This document shows, one piece after another, positions 34,758-42,694 of a stretch of DNA of 64,000 nt. The notes beneath the pieces were generated by a model. That model searched no databases and was not told the origin of the DNA. It was given only the letters and a program-made list of their open reading frames with translations. How positions within the stretch are numbered: position 1 is the first letter of the stretch; each line of letters opens with the position of its first letter. This DNA is from Actinomycetes bacterium (GTDB lineage: Bacteria > Actinomycetota > Thermoleophilia > Gaiellales > F1-60-MAGs149), in assembly GCA_025360225.1 (NCBI GenBank), contig JANYCN010000072.1:1-64000 (forward strand), written 5' to 3'. The position numbers were made by a program, and so were the translations under genes.

Positions 34758-35975
34758 GTGGCGCCCGTGACCGCCGACCAGACGACGGTTCGCGACGCGA
34801 ACCTCGGCGTGGTTCTCCGCCACGTCCGCGACGGCGGGGCGATCTCCCGCGCGCGGATTGCGGCCGAGACCGGGCTCAACAAGTCCACGGTCTCGAGCCT
34901 TGTCGGGGAGCTGATCGAGCTCGAGGTGCTCACCGACACGGGCCTCGACGAGCGGCCCGGGAGCGTCGGACGTCCGGCCGCCACCGTCGCGCTCTCGGGG
35001 CGCCACGCGGCAGTCGGGATCGAGATCAACGTCGACTACATCACGGTCGCGGTCGAGGACCTCGCCGGGGAGACGGTCTCCGAGCGCCAGATCTGGCGCG
35101 ACCTGCGCGGCGCGCCGCCCGGGCCGGTGCTGGACGAGCTGGCGGTGATCGTCGGCGGAGAGCTCGCCGGGGCATGCGCGAGCGGTCGGCTGCCGTACGG
35201 GCTCGGGATCGCGCTCCCCGGACTCGTCGACACGGCGTCGGGCGTCCTCCTCCGCGCGCCGAACCTGCGCTGGGACGGGGCCGCGATCGGGCGTGAGCTG
35301 GCGAGCCGCCTCGAGCCGCTGCGCGCGATCCGCGTCGAGAACGAGTCCAACCTCGCCGCGCTCGCGGAGCTCTGGCACGGCGAGCAGCCCCGTCCGCGGA
35401 ACTTCATCCTCGTCTTCGGTGAGATCGGCGTCGGCGGTGGCGTGGTGATCGACGGCTCGCTGTTCCGCGGCGCGCACGGGTTCGCAGGCGAGTTCGGACA
35501 CGTGACCGTCGCGCCGCACGGCGACCGCTGCGGGTGCGGCGCCAACGGCTGCCTCGAGACGCTCGCCGGCCTCGAGGTGATCGCCCGCCGCGCCGGGCTC
35601 GCGCTCTCGGTCGGGGAGCGGAACCCGAGCCTCTCGGCCGAGCTCCGGACACGCGCGGCGGCAGGCGAGGCCCGGACGATCGACAGCCTCGACGTCGCGG
35701 GAGTCGCGATTGGGATGGCGCTCGGCACGGCCAGCAACCTCCTCGACCTCGACGCGGTGGTGCTCGGCGGGGCCTTCGCCGAGCTGGCGCCGTGGCTCGT
35801 TGGCCCGATCGAGCGCGAGCTTCGGACGCGGTTCATGGCGGCACGCTGGTCGCCGTTCCGGGTCGTCGCCTCCTCGATCACGGACGGGCCGGTGCGGGGG
35901 GCCGCGGCGATCGTCCTGCGCGACATCTTCGACAATCCGCGAGTGGCACTTGACAGCGTCGGCTCCGCACGCTAA
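34758..35975 (+). CDS. xylR: ROK-family transcriptional repressor (XylR-type)
   Basis: 405 aa. The N-terminal winged helix (VLRHVRDGGAISRARIAAETGLNKSTVSSLVGELIELEVL) precedes a ROK sugar-kinase-like domain with PGLVDTASGVLL, the GEIGVGGGVVIDG motif and the zinc site CGCGANGCLET. It sits between xylA and xylFGH, and both flanks carry the same ATTTGTC dyad, so local repression relieved by xylose is a strong inference. The ROK glucokinase-like catalytic Asp region is replaced by a binding site in regulators. The stop overlaps the first base of the downstream operator. Confidence 0.92.
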   Translation: MAPVTADQTTVRDANLGVVLRHVRDGGAISRARIAAETGLNKSTVSSLVGELIELEVLTDTGLDERPGSVGRPAATVALSGRHAAVGIEINVDYITVAVEDLAGETVSERQIWRDLRGAPPGPVLDELAVIVGGELAGACASGRLPYGLGIALPGLVDTASGVLLRAPNLRWDGAAIGRELASRLEPLRAIRVENESNLAALAELWHGEQPRPRNFILVFGEIGVGGGVVIDGSLFRGAHGFAGEFGHVTVAPHGDRCGCGANGCLETLAGLEVIARRAGLALSVGERNPSLSAELRTRAAAGEARTIDSLDVAGVAIGMALGTASNLLDLDAVVLGGAFAELAPWLVGPIERELRTRFMAARWSPFRVVASSITDGPVRGAAAIVLRDIFDNPRVALDSVGSAR

Positions 35976-35997
35976 TTTGTCGTGTCAACCGACAAAT
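35950..35997 (+). promoter_or_regulatory. xylFGH promoter with perfect ROK operator
   Basis: A near-consensus promoter, TTGACA (35950) - 17 bp - TAATTT (35973), lies in the last codons of xylR. The operator ATTTGTCG-TGTCAAC-CGACAAAT (35975-35997) overlaps the -10 and start point, with perfect 8-bp arms. Repressor binding here would block polymerase. A GGAGGAG site precedes the xylF ATG. Confidence 0.85.
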
Positions 35998-36010
35998 GTG
36001 GAGGAGACAC

Positions 36011-37132
36011 ATGAATAGGTCAGCAGTGCGCTGGTTCGCCACCCTGGCGATCGCCGGCATCGCGGTCGTCGCATCAGCGTGCGGCAGCTCGGACACGGCC
36101 ACGCCCACGGGCTCGACGCCCGCGCCGGGCACCGGCGCCGGGTCCGGCGGCGGCAAGGTCGGCGTGATCCTGCCCGACACGAAGTCGTCGATCCGCTGGG
36201 AGTCGTTCGACAAGCCCCTCCTCACCAAGGCGTTCGCGGACGCCGGCGTGACGGCGGACATCCAGAACGCCGAGGGCGACAAGGTCAAGATGGCGACGAT
36301 CGCCGACCAGATGATCACGAGCGGCGTCAAGGTCCTGATCATCGTCAACCTCGACTCGCCGAGCGCCGTGGCGATCGAGACGAAGGCGGCCGCTGCCGGC
36401 GTCAAGACGCTTGACTACGACCGCCTCACGCTCGGCGGCAACGCCGAGGCGTACGTCTCGTTCGACAACGAGGTCGTTGGCCAGCTCCAGGGCACGGGCC
36501 TCGTCAAGTGCCTGACCGACAAGGGCGTCGCGAACCCGCGCGTCGTCGAGCTGAACGGCTCGCCGACCGACAACAACGCGACGCTCTTCAAGAAGGGCTA
36601 CGACTCGATCCTGCAGCCGCTCTACGACGCCGGCACCTACACCAAGGTCGCCGACCAGAGCGTGCCGGACTGGGACAACCAGAAGGGCGGCGTGATCTTC
36701 GCCCAGATGCTGCAGGCGGCCGGCGGCAAGATCGACGGCGTGCTGGCGGCGAACGACGGTCTCGGCGGCGCCGCGATCGCCGAGCTGAAGAAGCAGAACC
36801 TGCAGATCCCCGTAACCGGCCAGGACGCGACACCGGAGGGCCTCCAGGCGATCCTGCGCGGCGACCAGTGCATGACGGTCTACAAGGCGGTCACCAGTGA
36901 GGCCAAGGCCGTCGCCGATGCGGCGATCGCGCTCCTCTCCGGGAAGGCGCCCGCAACGAACAAGACGCTCAAGGACTCGGTCAGCGGCCGCGACGTCCCG
37001 AGCGTCCTGTTGGCGCCGGTCGCGATCTACAAGGCCAACGTCAAGGACGTGATCGCTGACGGCTTCGTCACGAAGGCCCAGGTCTGCGTCGCAGATCTCG
37101 CCCAGGCGTGCACGGACGCTGGCATTTCCTGA
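36011..37132 (+). CDS. xylF: xylose ABC transporter substrate-binding lipoprotein
   Basis: 373 aa. The signal peptide ends in a lipobox (VVASAC). A Thr/Pro/Gly linker leads to a periplasmic-binding type I fold with KVGVILPDTKSSIRWESFDKP, IVNLDSPSAVAIETKAAAAG, and VLAANDGLGGAAIAEL; these match D-xylose-binding XylF more than ribose RbsB. It captures xylose outside the membrane and delivers it to XylH. The ATG at 36011 has GGAGGAG spaced 5 nt. A 13-bp hairpin follows the gene and likely raises xylF transcript level over the distal genes. Confidence 0.94.
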   Translation: MNRSAVRWFATLAIAGIAVVASACGSSDTATPTGSTPAPGTGAGSGGGKVGVILPDTKSSIRWESFDKPLLTKAFADAGVTADIQNAEGDKVKMATIADQMITSGVKVLIIVNLDSPSAVAIETKAAAAGVKTLDYDRLTLGGNAEAYVSFDNEVVGQLQGTGLVKCLTDKGVANPRVVELNGSPTDNNATLFKKGYDSILQPLYDAGTYTKVADQSVPDWDNQKGGVIFAQMLQAAGGKIDGVLAANDGLGGAAIAELKKQNLQIPVTGQDATPEGLQAILRGDQCMTVYKAVTSEAKAVADAAIALLSGKAPATNKTLKDSVSGRDVPSVLLAPVAIYKANVKDVIADGFVTKAQVCVADLAQACTDAGIS

Positions 37133-37148
37133 CCAGATAGGCGATGAT

Positions 37149-37185
37149 GGGGCGCCTCGCTCGCAGCCGCGAAGCGAGGCGCCCC
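37149..37185 (+). terminator. intercistronic hairpin between xylF and xylG
   Basis: Perfect 13-bp stem GGGGCGCCTCGCT / AGCGAGGCGCCCC with an 11-nt loop, 16 bp after the xylF stop and followed by a short T-containing stretch (TTCGCCGTTT). As xylG has no visible promoter before it, the hairpin probably acts as a partial terminator or 3' RNA stabiliser, giving excess binding protein. Confidence 0.75.
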
Positions 37186-37207
37186 TTCGCCGTTTCGGAG
37201 CCGAGCC

Positions 37208-37996
37208 ATGAGCCCTGCAAAGGATGATGCGCCGATCCTCGCGATCCGTGGCGCGAACAAGAGCTTCGGGGCGATCCACGTGCTCCACGACGTCGACTTC
37301 GCCGTCTACCCCGGACAGGTGACGGCCCTCGTCGGCGACAACGGCGCCGGCAAGTCGACGCTCGTAAAGTGCATCTCGGGCGTCTACTCGTTCGACGGCG
37401 CGGACGTCGAGTTCGCCGGCAACCCGGTCACGATCTCCGGGCCGCGCGACGCCGCACACCTCGGGATCGAGGTGGTGTACCAGGACCTCGCGCTCTGCGA
37501 CAACCTCGACATCGTTCAGAACATGTTCCTCGGCCGCGAGCGCCGCACCGGTGCAACGCTCGACGAGTCGTCGATGGAGAAGCTCGCGCGGAACACGCTG
37601 GCCGACCTCTCCGTCCGCACCGTCAAGTCCGTCCGCCAGTCCGTTGCGAGCCTCTCCGGCGGCCAGCGCCAGACCGTCGCGATCGCGAAAGCGGTCCTGT
37701 GGGACTCGAAGGTCGTGCTGCTCGACGAGCCCACTGCGGCGCTCGGCGTCGCGCAGACCCGTAACGTGCTCGATCTCGTGCGGAAGATGGCCGACCAGGG
37801 CCTCGGCGTCGTGATCATCAGCCACAACATGAACGACGTGTTCGAGGTCGCCGACCGGATCGTGGCGCTCTACCTCGGTCGCGTCGCCGCGGAGGTGCGC
37901 ACGACGGAGTCGACGCGCGCGCAGGTCGTCGAGCTGATCACGTCCGGCCGTTCCGGCGACCTCGGGCTCGCCCGCGCCGACCAGGTGCAGATCTGA
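37208..37996 (+). CDS. xylG: sugar ABC transporter ATPase (single domain)
   Basis: 262 aa with one ABC domain: Walker A VGDNGAGKSTLVKC, signature SLSGGQRQTVAIAKA, Walker B VVLLDEPTAALG and switch His in VIISHNM. Classical XylG/RbsA ATPases have two fused ABC domains (~500 aa); this is the half-size form seen in fructose/xylose CUT2 systems of some Actinobacteria and Rhizobia, so it must homodimerise. It energises xylose import. The stop overlaps xylH as TGATG. Confidence 0.92.
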   Translation: MSPAKDDAPILAIRGANKSFGAIHVLHDVDFAVYPGQVTALVGDNGAGKSTLVKCISGVYSFDGADVEFAGNPVTISGPRDAAHLGIEVVYQDLALCDNLDIVQNMFLGRERRTGATLDESSMEKLARNTLADLSVRTVKSVRQSVASLSGGQRQTVAIAKAVLWDSKVVLLDEPTAALGVAQTRNVLDLVRKMADQGLGVVIISHNMNDVFEVADRIVALYLGRVAAEVRTTESTRAQVVELITSGRSGDLGLARADQVQI

Positions 37997-39306
37997 TGAG
38001 GGGGTTCTCGATGGCACAGGCAGCGGACGAGCCGCCGACCGGCGGCGCGGCCGTCGCGCGCAACGACTTCAGCATCGACTCCGAGCAGCTCGGGCTCGGG
38101 GCGTCGCTGCAGCGGCTCGTCTTCCGCAAGGGCACCGACCTCGGCGCCGCTCCGGCGCTGCTCGGGCTGATCTCGCTGACGCTGCTGTTCGGCCTCAGCG
38201 CAGACCGGTTCATCTCGAAGGGGAACTTCGCGAACCTGCTGACGCAGGCGACCTGGCTGATGCTGCTGGCGGTGGCCGTCACGTTCGTGCTGCTGCTCGG
38301 CGAGATCGACCTCTCCGCGGGCTACACAGCCGGGCTGTGCGTCGTCGTGACGGCATACCTGCTGGCACCGCCGCACAACGTCACGCCGTGGGTCGCGATC
38401 CCGGCCGGGTTCGTCGTCGGCGCGACGATCGGCGTGATCACGGGCCTGCTCGTGGCCCGAGTGGGCATCCCGGCCTTCGTCGTGACCCTCGCGTTCTTCA
38501 TGACCTGGCAGGGCGTGGTCCTGATCATTGCGAAGGACGGCGGCACGATCCCGATCACGAACGACCTGATCATCGCCTTCGTGAACCGATCGATGCGACC
38601 GCTGTTCGGCTGGATCCTGCTGGTCCTGATCGCCGGCGGCTACCTCGTCTCGGCCCTGCGGAAGGCGCAGCTCCGGACCCGCAACGGGCTCCCCGCCGAG
38701 CTCCGCTCCCTGATCCTAATCAAGGCCGGCATGCTGGCCCTTGGCTGGGGAGCGATGACCTACGTGCTGAACCAGAACCGGGCCTTCGCCGGCGCGACCG
38801 CGCCTCTCGAAGGCGTCCCGATCGCCGTCCCGGTCGTGGTGGCGATCGTCGTCACGCTGCACTTCCTGCTCGAGCGAACCAGCTGGGGTCGCCACGTGTA
38901 CGCGGTCGGCGGCAACGTCGAGGCTGCCCGGCGCGCAGGCATCTCGGTGACCTGGATCAAGATGAGCTGCTTCATCATGTGCGGCCTCGTGGCCTGCGTC
39001 GCCGGGCTCGCGCTCGGCTCGCAGCTCAACTCGGTCTCACCGCAGACGGGCGGCAACGACACGCTGCTCCGTGCCGTCGGCGCTGCCGTGATCGGCGGCG
39101 TGTCGCTGTTCGGCGGACGCGGCAAGCTGATCTACCCGATCATCGGCGGGCTCGTCGTCGCGATGATCGACAACGGGCTCGGGCTCCTCGGCACCGTCGC
39201 TCAGATCGACTTCACGGCGTCCGGGCCACGGTTCATCGTGCAGGGCCTGGTGCTGCTCTTCGCCGCAACGATCGACGCGCTCTCACGGAAACGGTCGGTC
39301 GGCTAG
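37996..39306 (+). CDS. xylH: xylose ABC transporter permease
   Basis: 436 aa, a CUT2-family permease with about 10-12 membrane segments. Recognisable blocks are LLGEIDLSAGYTAGLC, AFFMTWQGVVLIIAKDGGTIPI and YAVGGNVEAARRAGI, followed by GGVSLFGGRGKLIYPIIGGLVVA, as in XylH. The length with the extra N-terminal region fits xylose rather than ribose permeases. The ATG overlapping the xylG stop is used; a second ATG five codons later is also possible. Last gene of the operon. Confidence 0.93.
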   Translation: MRGFSMAQAADEPPTGGAAVARNDFSIDSEQLGLGASLQRLVFRKGTDLGAAPALLGLISLTLLFGLSADRFISKGNFANLLTQATWLMLLAVAVTFVLLLGEIDLSAGYTAGLCVVVTAYLLAPPHNVTPWVAIPAGFVVGATIGVITGLLVARVGIPAFVVTLAFFMTWQGVVLIIAKDGGTIPITNDLIIAFVNRSMRPLFGWILLVLIAGGYLVSALRKAQLRTRNGLPAELRSLILIKAGMLALGWGAMTYVLNQNRAFAGATAPLEGVPIAVPVVVAIVVTLHFLLERTSWGRHVYAVGGNVEAARRAGISVTWIKMSCFIMCGLVACVAGLALGSQLNSVSPQTGGNDTLLRAVGAAVIGGVSLFGGRGKLIYPIIGGLVVAMIDNGLGLLGTVAQIDFTASGPRFIVQGLVLLFAATIDALSRKRSVG

Positions 39307-39313
39307 CTGGGGG

Positions 39314-39613
39314 TCAGGGCCCGTACGACCCGACGATCGTCGCGTCCGACGCCTGGGGCGGCTCGTCGCAGCGTGCGCCGATCCCGGCCGTGAAGGCCTG
39401 AAACGCGGGCAGGTCGAGGAGCGGGTTCGGCCCCGCCTCCGGGTCGAGGGAGGCGATGTGGAGGAACGAGACGCCGTCCGCGAGCCGGTAGGTGGCGTAG
39501 CGGATGCCGGCCGGTGCCAGCTCGTGGAGCTCCCGGTAGACCTGCAGCACGAGCTGCTCGTTCTCGGCGACGCGATCGGGCTTCACACGGTATCGGACGA
39601 CGACGTCGGGCAT
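39314..39613 (-). CDS. small hypothetical protein (dimeric ferredoxin-fold-like)
   Basis: 99 aa. The pattern VVRYRVKPDRVAENEQLVLQVYRELHEL...YATYRLADGVSFLHIASL resembles a ~100-aa alpha/beta barrel of the ABM/EthD type, where it would bind a small substrate, but I cannot assign a function. The start at 39613 (MPDVVVRYRV) is chosen because GAGGAG lies 6 nt upstream; the eight extra residues in the track ORF extend past that site. Convergent with xylH (7 bp) and divergent from the arsR gene. Confidence 0.7.
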   Translation of the reverse strand: MPDVVVRYRVKPDRVAENEQLVLQVYRELHELAPAGIRYATYRLADGVSFLHIASLDPEAGPNPLLDLPAFQAFTAGIGARCDEPPQASDATIVGSYGP

Positions 39614-39679
39614 CGGAGCGCTCCTCGTTTGTCCCATCCGCTCACGCCTGAGCGACGAATGGTAACATTGACGCTACAC

Positions 39680-39970
39680 ATGGTACACGCCCTCGATGCG
39701 CTTGGAAGCCCGGTCCGGCGTGAGATCCTGACCGCGCTCCGGACGACACCGCTGGCCGTTGGACAGCTCGCTAAGCGGTTCCCGGTGAGCCGACCCGCGA
39801 TCTCCCGTCACCTCCGGCTCCTCGAGGACGCCGGGCTCGTGGAGCACCGGACGGACGGCACGCGCAGCGTCTACCAGGTCAGGGTCCAGGGCTTCGGCGC
39901 CGTCCGCGACTACCTCGACGGGTTCTGGGACGTCGCGCTGTCACGGCTCGAGGAGCTGGCGGAGGAGTGA
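39680..39970 (+). CDS. ArsR/SmtB-family regulator
   Basis: 96 aa. The winged helix starts ALDALGSPVRREILTALRTTPLAVGQLAKRF and has the recognition segment VSRPAISRHLRLLEDAGLVEHRTDGTRSVY. It lacks CxC metal motifs, so it is probably of the metal-independent type that pairs with SRPBCC proteins. The ATG at 39680 fits the family N-terminus; an ATG at 39659 is possible. The stop overlaps the following SRPBCC gene by 4 bp (ATGA-type), the normal two-gene module, here broken by an insertion. Confidence 0.85.
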   Translation: MVHALDALGSPVRREILTALRTTPLAVGQLAKRFPVSRPAISRHLRLLEDAGLVEHRTDGTRSVYQVRVQGFGAVRDYLDGFWDVALSRLEELAEE

Positions 39971-40568
39971 TCGAGCGCAGCGTTCACCTCCGCTGTCACC
40001 GTGCCCGTGCGTTCCAGCTGTTCACCGAGCAGGCGGGCGACTGGTGGCCCCGTGACCTGCGCCACACGAGCGACCACCGGAGCGAGATCAAGATGCTGGT
40101 GCTGCGTCCGGTGATTGCTGTGCTGCTCGTCGGTGAGGGGCAAGGCTGGCAAGCGACGGCGAGGGAGCTTGCCGGGGCAAGTGACCGAGCTGGAGCGCTG
40201 CTCGCCCGGCCATGACGGGCGAGGTTCCAGCCGCCGCTCCGCAGCCCCGTCGATCAGTACAGCAATCCCCGGACGCTGCACGAACCGAGGGCCGGTTCTT
40301 CGAGCGGGCGGAGGATGGGGCAGAGGTCGAGCTCGGCCGGGTCACGACGTGGGCGCCACCTGACCGGATCGACCTCGACTTCTATCCGGGCACGGACGCC
40401 GACCATCCGACCCTCGTGAGCGTGCGCTTCTCGGATGAGGGCGACGGGACCATGGTGCACGTCACGCACCACCCTGGCCCCGCGAGCGTTGCGCTGTGGG
40501 ACGAGCGCGTCGGCTCGTACGTCCGGTCCTGGTCGCTGGTCCTCGCGGCGATCGAGGAACGAACATGA
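39967..40568 (+). pseudogene. AHSA1/SRPBCC gene split by a MITE-like element
   Basis: The N-terminal part (RAFQLFTEQAGDWWPRDLRH) and C-terminal part (EGRFFERAEDGAEVELGRVTTW...HVTHHPG) are consecutive pieces of one SRPBCC domain. Between them lies a 183-bp inverted-repeat element. The two remaining ORFs (39967-40215 and 40212-40568) are in different frames and touch as ATGA, so two peptides might still be made, but the hydrophobic cavity of the fold is divided. Other members of this ArsR-linked family are about 150 aa and uninterrupted. Confidence 0.8.
40099..40281. repeat. 183-bp MITE-like element with 31-bp terminal inverted repeats
   Basis: The left end begins GTGCTGCGTCCGGTGATTGC and the right end, read on the other strand, GTGCAGCGTCCGGGGATTGC; over 31 bp the two match at 27 positions. 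The interior has further dyads, such as CTCGCCCG..CGGGCGAG and GCAAGC..GCTTGC. There is no transposase-sized ORF and no clear target duplication. It is unrelated in sequence to copies A-C. Confidence 0.75.
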
Positions 40569-40596
40569 TGGTCAGATTATTGTTACCATACCGCCC

Positions 40597-41016
40597 ATGC
40601 CTCGATTCTCCACGACAGCGACGATCGCCGCGACGCCCGACGCGGTGTGGGCACTCCTGACCGACGCGCCCGGGTACCCGACCTGGAATCCGACCGTGGA
40701 GCGCGTCGACGGCGCGATCGTGCCGGGCGGCCGCATCACCGTGCGGGCCCGGGTCAGCCCGGGGAGGGCGTTTCCCGTGAAGGTGACGACGTTCGATCCT
40801 CCCGCGCGGGTGGTCTGGACCGGCGGGATGCCGCTCGGGCTGTTCCGCGGTGTGCGGACGTTCACGCTGACCCCAGACGACGGCTCCGTCCGGTTCTCGA
40901 TGGAAGAGGTCTACAGCGGACCGCTCACACCGCTCATCGGCCGTACGATCCCCGACCTTCAACCAGCGTTCGACGCGTTCGCGGTTGCGCTCAAGGAGCG
41001 CGCAGAGGCTCGGTGA
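40597..41016 (+). CDS. SRPBCC-family protein
   Basis: 139 aa. The START-like fold is visible from TTATIAATPDAVWALLTDAPGYPTWNPTVERVDG and the late helix PDLQPAFDAFAVALKERAEA. Such proteins bind hydrophobic ligands or act in lipid/polyketide metabolism; ligand unknown. TACCAT lies 7 nt before the ATG (leaderless). This promoter contains TGTTACCAT, the reverse complement of the ATGGTAACA found upstream of the nearby arsR gene, hinting at shared regulation. It is convergent with the ABC-F gene, with a 1-bp gap. Confidence 0.82.
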   Translation: MPRFSTTATIAATPDAVWALLTDAPGYPTWNPTVERVDGAIVPGGRITVRARVSPGRAFPVKVTTFDPPARVVWTGGMPLGLFRGVRTFTLTPDDGSVRFSMEEVYSGPLTPLIGRTIPDLQPAFDAFAVALKERAEAR

Positions 41017-41017
41017 T

Positions 41018-42637
41018 CTACCGCGCGCGCGTCGCCGCGTCCGGGCGACGTTCGTCCCAAACCGGCCCCGGGGCCTCGTACACCCGCCCGTCGGCGCCGA
41101 ACACGATGTAGCGATCGAACCCACGGGCGAACCAGCGATCATGGGTGACGGAGACGACCGTGCCTTCAAACGCCTCGAGGCCATCCTCCAGCGCCTCGGC
41201 GCTTTCGAGGTCGAGGTTATCGGTCGGCTCGTCGAGCAGCAACATCGTTGCACCGCCCAGCTCGAGCAGCAGCACCTGCAGACGTGCCTGCTGGCCGCCA
41301 GAGAGCGTCTCGAAGCGCTGCTCTGACTGGTGTGCGAGGCCATACCGGGTGAGCGTGCTCATGCCGGCGCCGCGGTCGAGGGCGCCGGTGCGCATCACGA
41401 TGTCGAGCGGCGTTCGCCCGGCGTAGGTCGCCACGTCGTGGGTCTGGGCGAAGTAGCCGGGCACGACGCGGGCGCCGAGCCGCCAGCTTCCCGCGTGGTG
41501 GACTCCGTCGTCGCCGGCGAGCAGGCGTAGGAAGTGGCTCTTCCCTGACCCGTTGGCGCCAAGCACCAGCACCCGCTCGCCGTAGAAGACCTCAAGGTCG
41601 AACGGCCTCATCAGGCCGACGAGCTCGAGGCGTTCACACGTCAAGGCGCGCACCCCGGTGCGCCCTCCCTTGAGGCGCATCTTGATCGTCTGGTCCTTCG
41701 GCGGCTCCGGTGGCGGTCCGATCTCCTCGAACTTACGCAACCGCGTCTGCATCGCGCGGTAGCGGCTCGCCATGTCGGGCGAGATCGATGCCTGAACGCG
41801 GAGCGTCGTGACGAGGTCCTTCAGTCGCCTGTGCTCCTCGTTCCACCGACGCAATAGCTCCTCCAGCCGCTCGATGCGGTCGCGGCGCGCGTCGTGATAG
41901 GTCGCGAACCCGCCGCCGTGCGTCCACGTCGAGCGTGCTTCGACGGTCACGATCCGCTTCGCCGAGGCGGCGATCAGCTCGCGGTCGTGCGAGACGAACA
42001 GCACGGTCTTCGCCGTCTCCTGCAGACGCTCCTCGAGCCACCGCTTGCCGGGCACGTCGAGGTAGTTGTCCGGCTCGTCGAGCAACAGGACCTCGTCGGC
42101 GCCGCGCAGTAGCGCCTCAAGCACGAGCCGCTTCTGCTCGCCGCCGGAGAGCGTTCCGGCCCGGCGGTCGCGCACGACGTCGAACGGCAGCGCGAGCGCC
42201 TCGCGACAGCACGTCTCCCACAGCACCTCGGCCTCCCAGCCGCCGACGTCCGTCCAGTCCGCGATCGCCTCGGCATACGCCATCTGCGCGTCGTCGGTCG
42301 CGTCCGCCGCGACACGACGCTCTGCGGCGACGAGCGCGACGCTTGCGACCTTGACCGCCGGTGGGGCAACGGAGGCGAGGAGCTCGCGGATCGTCGTCGC
42401 GTCGCGAACAGACCCGACGAGCTGCCGCATCACGCCGAGCCCGCCCGACCGCACGATCGCTCCCTCGCTCGGCTCGATGTCGCCGGCGATCAGGCGCAGC
42501 ATCGTCGTCTTTCCCGTGCCGTTCGCGCCAAGCAGCGCCACCTTCGCTCCGTCGCCGACCCGGAACGAGACCTCGTAGAGCAGGCAGCGGCCGTCCGGCA
42601 GGAAGTAGGAGATCCGGGAGAGCTCGACGTGACCCAA
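41018..42637 (-). CDS. ABC-F family ATPase
   Basis: 539 aa with two ABC domains and no membrane segment. Domain 1 has Walker A LLGANGTGKTTMLR and signature TLSGGEQKRLVLEALL with LLLDEPDNYLD; domain 2 has VLGANGSGKSHFLRLLAG, LSGGQQARLQVLLL and LLLDEPTDNLD. The linker between them is charged and helical, as in ribosome-associated ABC-F proteins (EttA, Uup, or antibiotic-resistance types). The second Walker A has Ser-His in place of Ser-Thr. The TTG start is preceded by TAGCCT at 9 nt. The role is probably translation-related; subclass not determined. Confidence 0.92.
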   Translation of the reverse strand: MGHVELSRISYFLPDGRCLLYEVSFRVGDGAKVALLGANGTGKTTMLRLIAGDIEPSEGAIVRSGGLGVMRQLVGSVRDATTIRELLASVAPPAVKVASVALVAAERRVAADATDDAQMAYAEAIADWTDVGGWEAEVLWETCCREALALPFDVVRDRRAGTLSGGEQKRLVLEALLRGADEVLLLDEPDNYLDVPGKRWLEERLQETAKTVLFVSHDRELIAASAKRIVTVEARSTWTHGGGFATYHDARRDRIERLEELLRRWNEEHRRLKDLVTTLRVQASISPDMASRYRAMQTRLRKFEEIGPPPEPPKDQTIKMRLKGGRTGVRALTCERLELVGLMRPFDLEVFYGERVLVLGANGSGKSHFLRLLAGDDGVHHAGSWRLGARVVPGYFAQTHDVATYAGRTPLDIVMRTGALDRGAGMSTLTRYGLAHQSEQRFETLSGGQQARLQVLLLELGGATMLLLDEPTDNLDLESAEALEDGLEAFEGTVVSVTHDRWFARGFDRYIVFGADGRVYEAPGPVWDERRPDAATRAR

Positions 42638-42694
42638 CGCGTCTGAAGGCTACCGGGTGGGTGTAGCGCGCCCGATGCCTACGATACCGACGAC

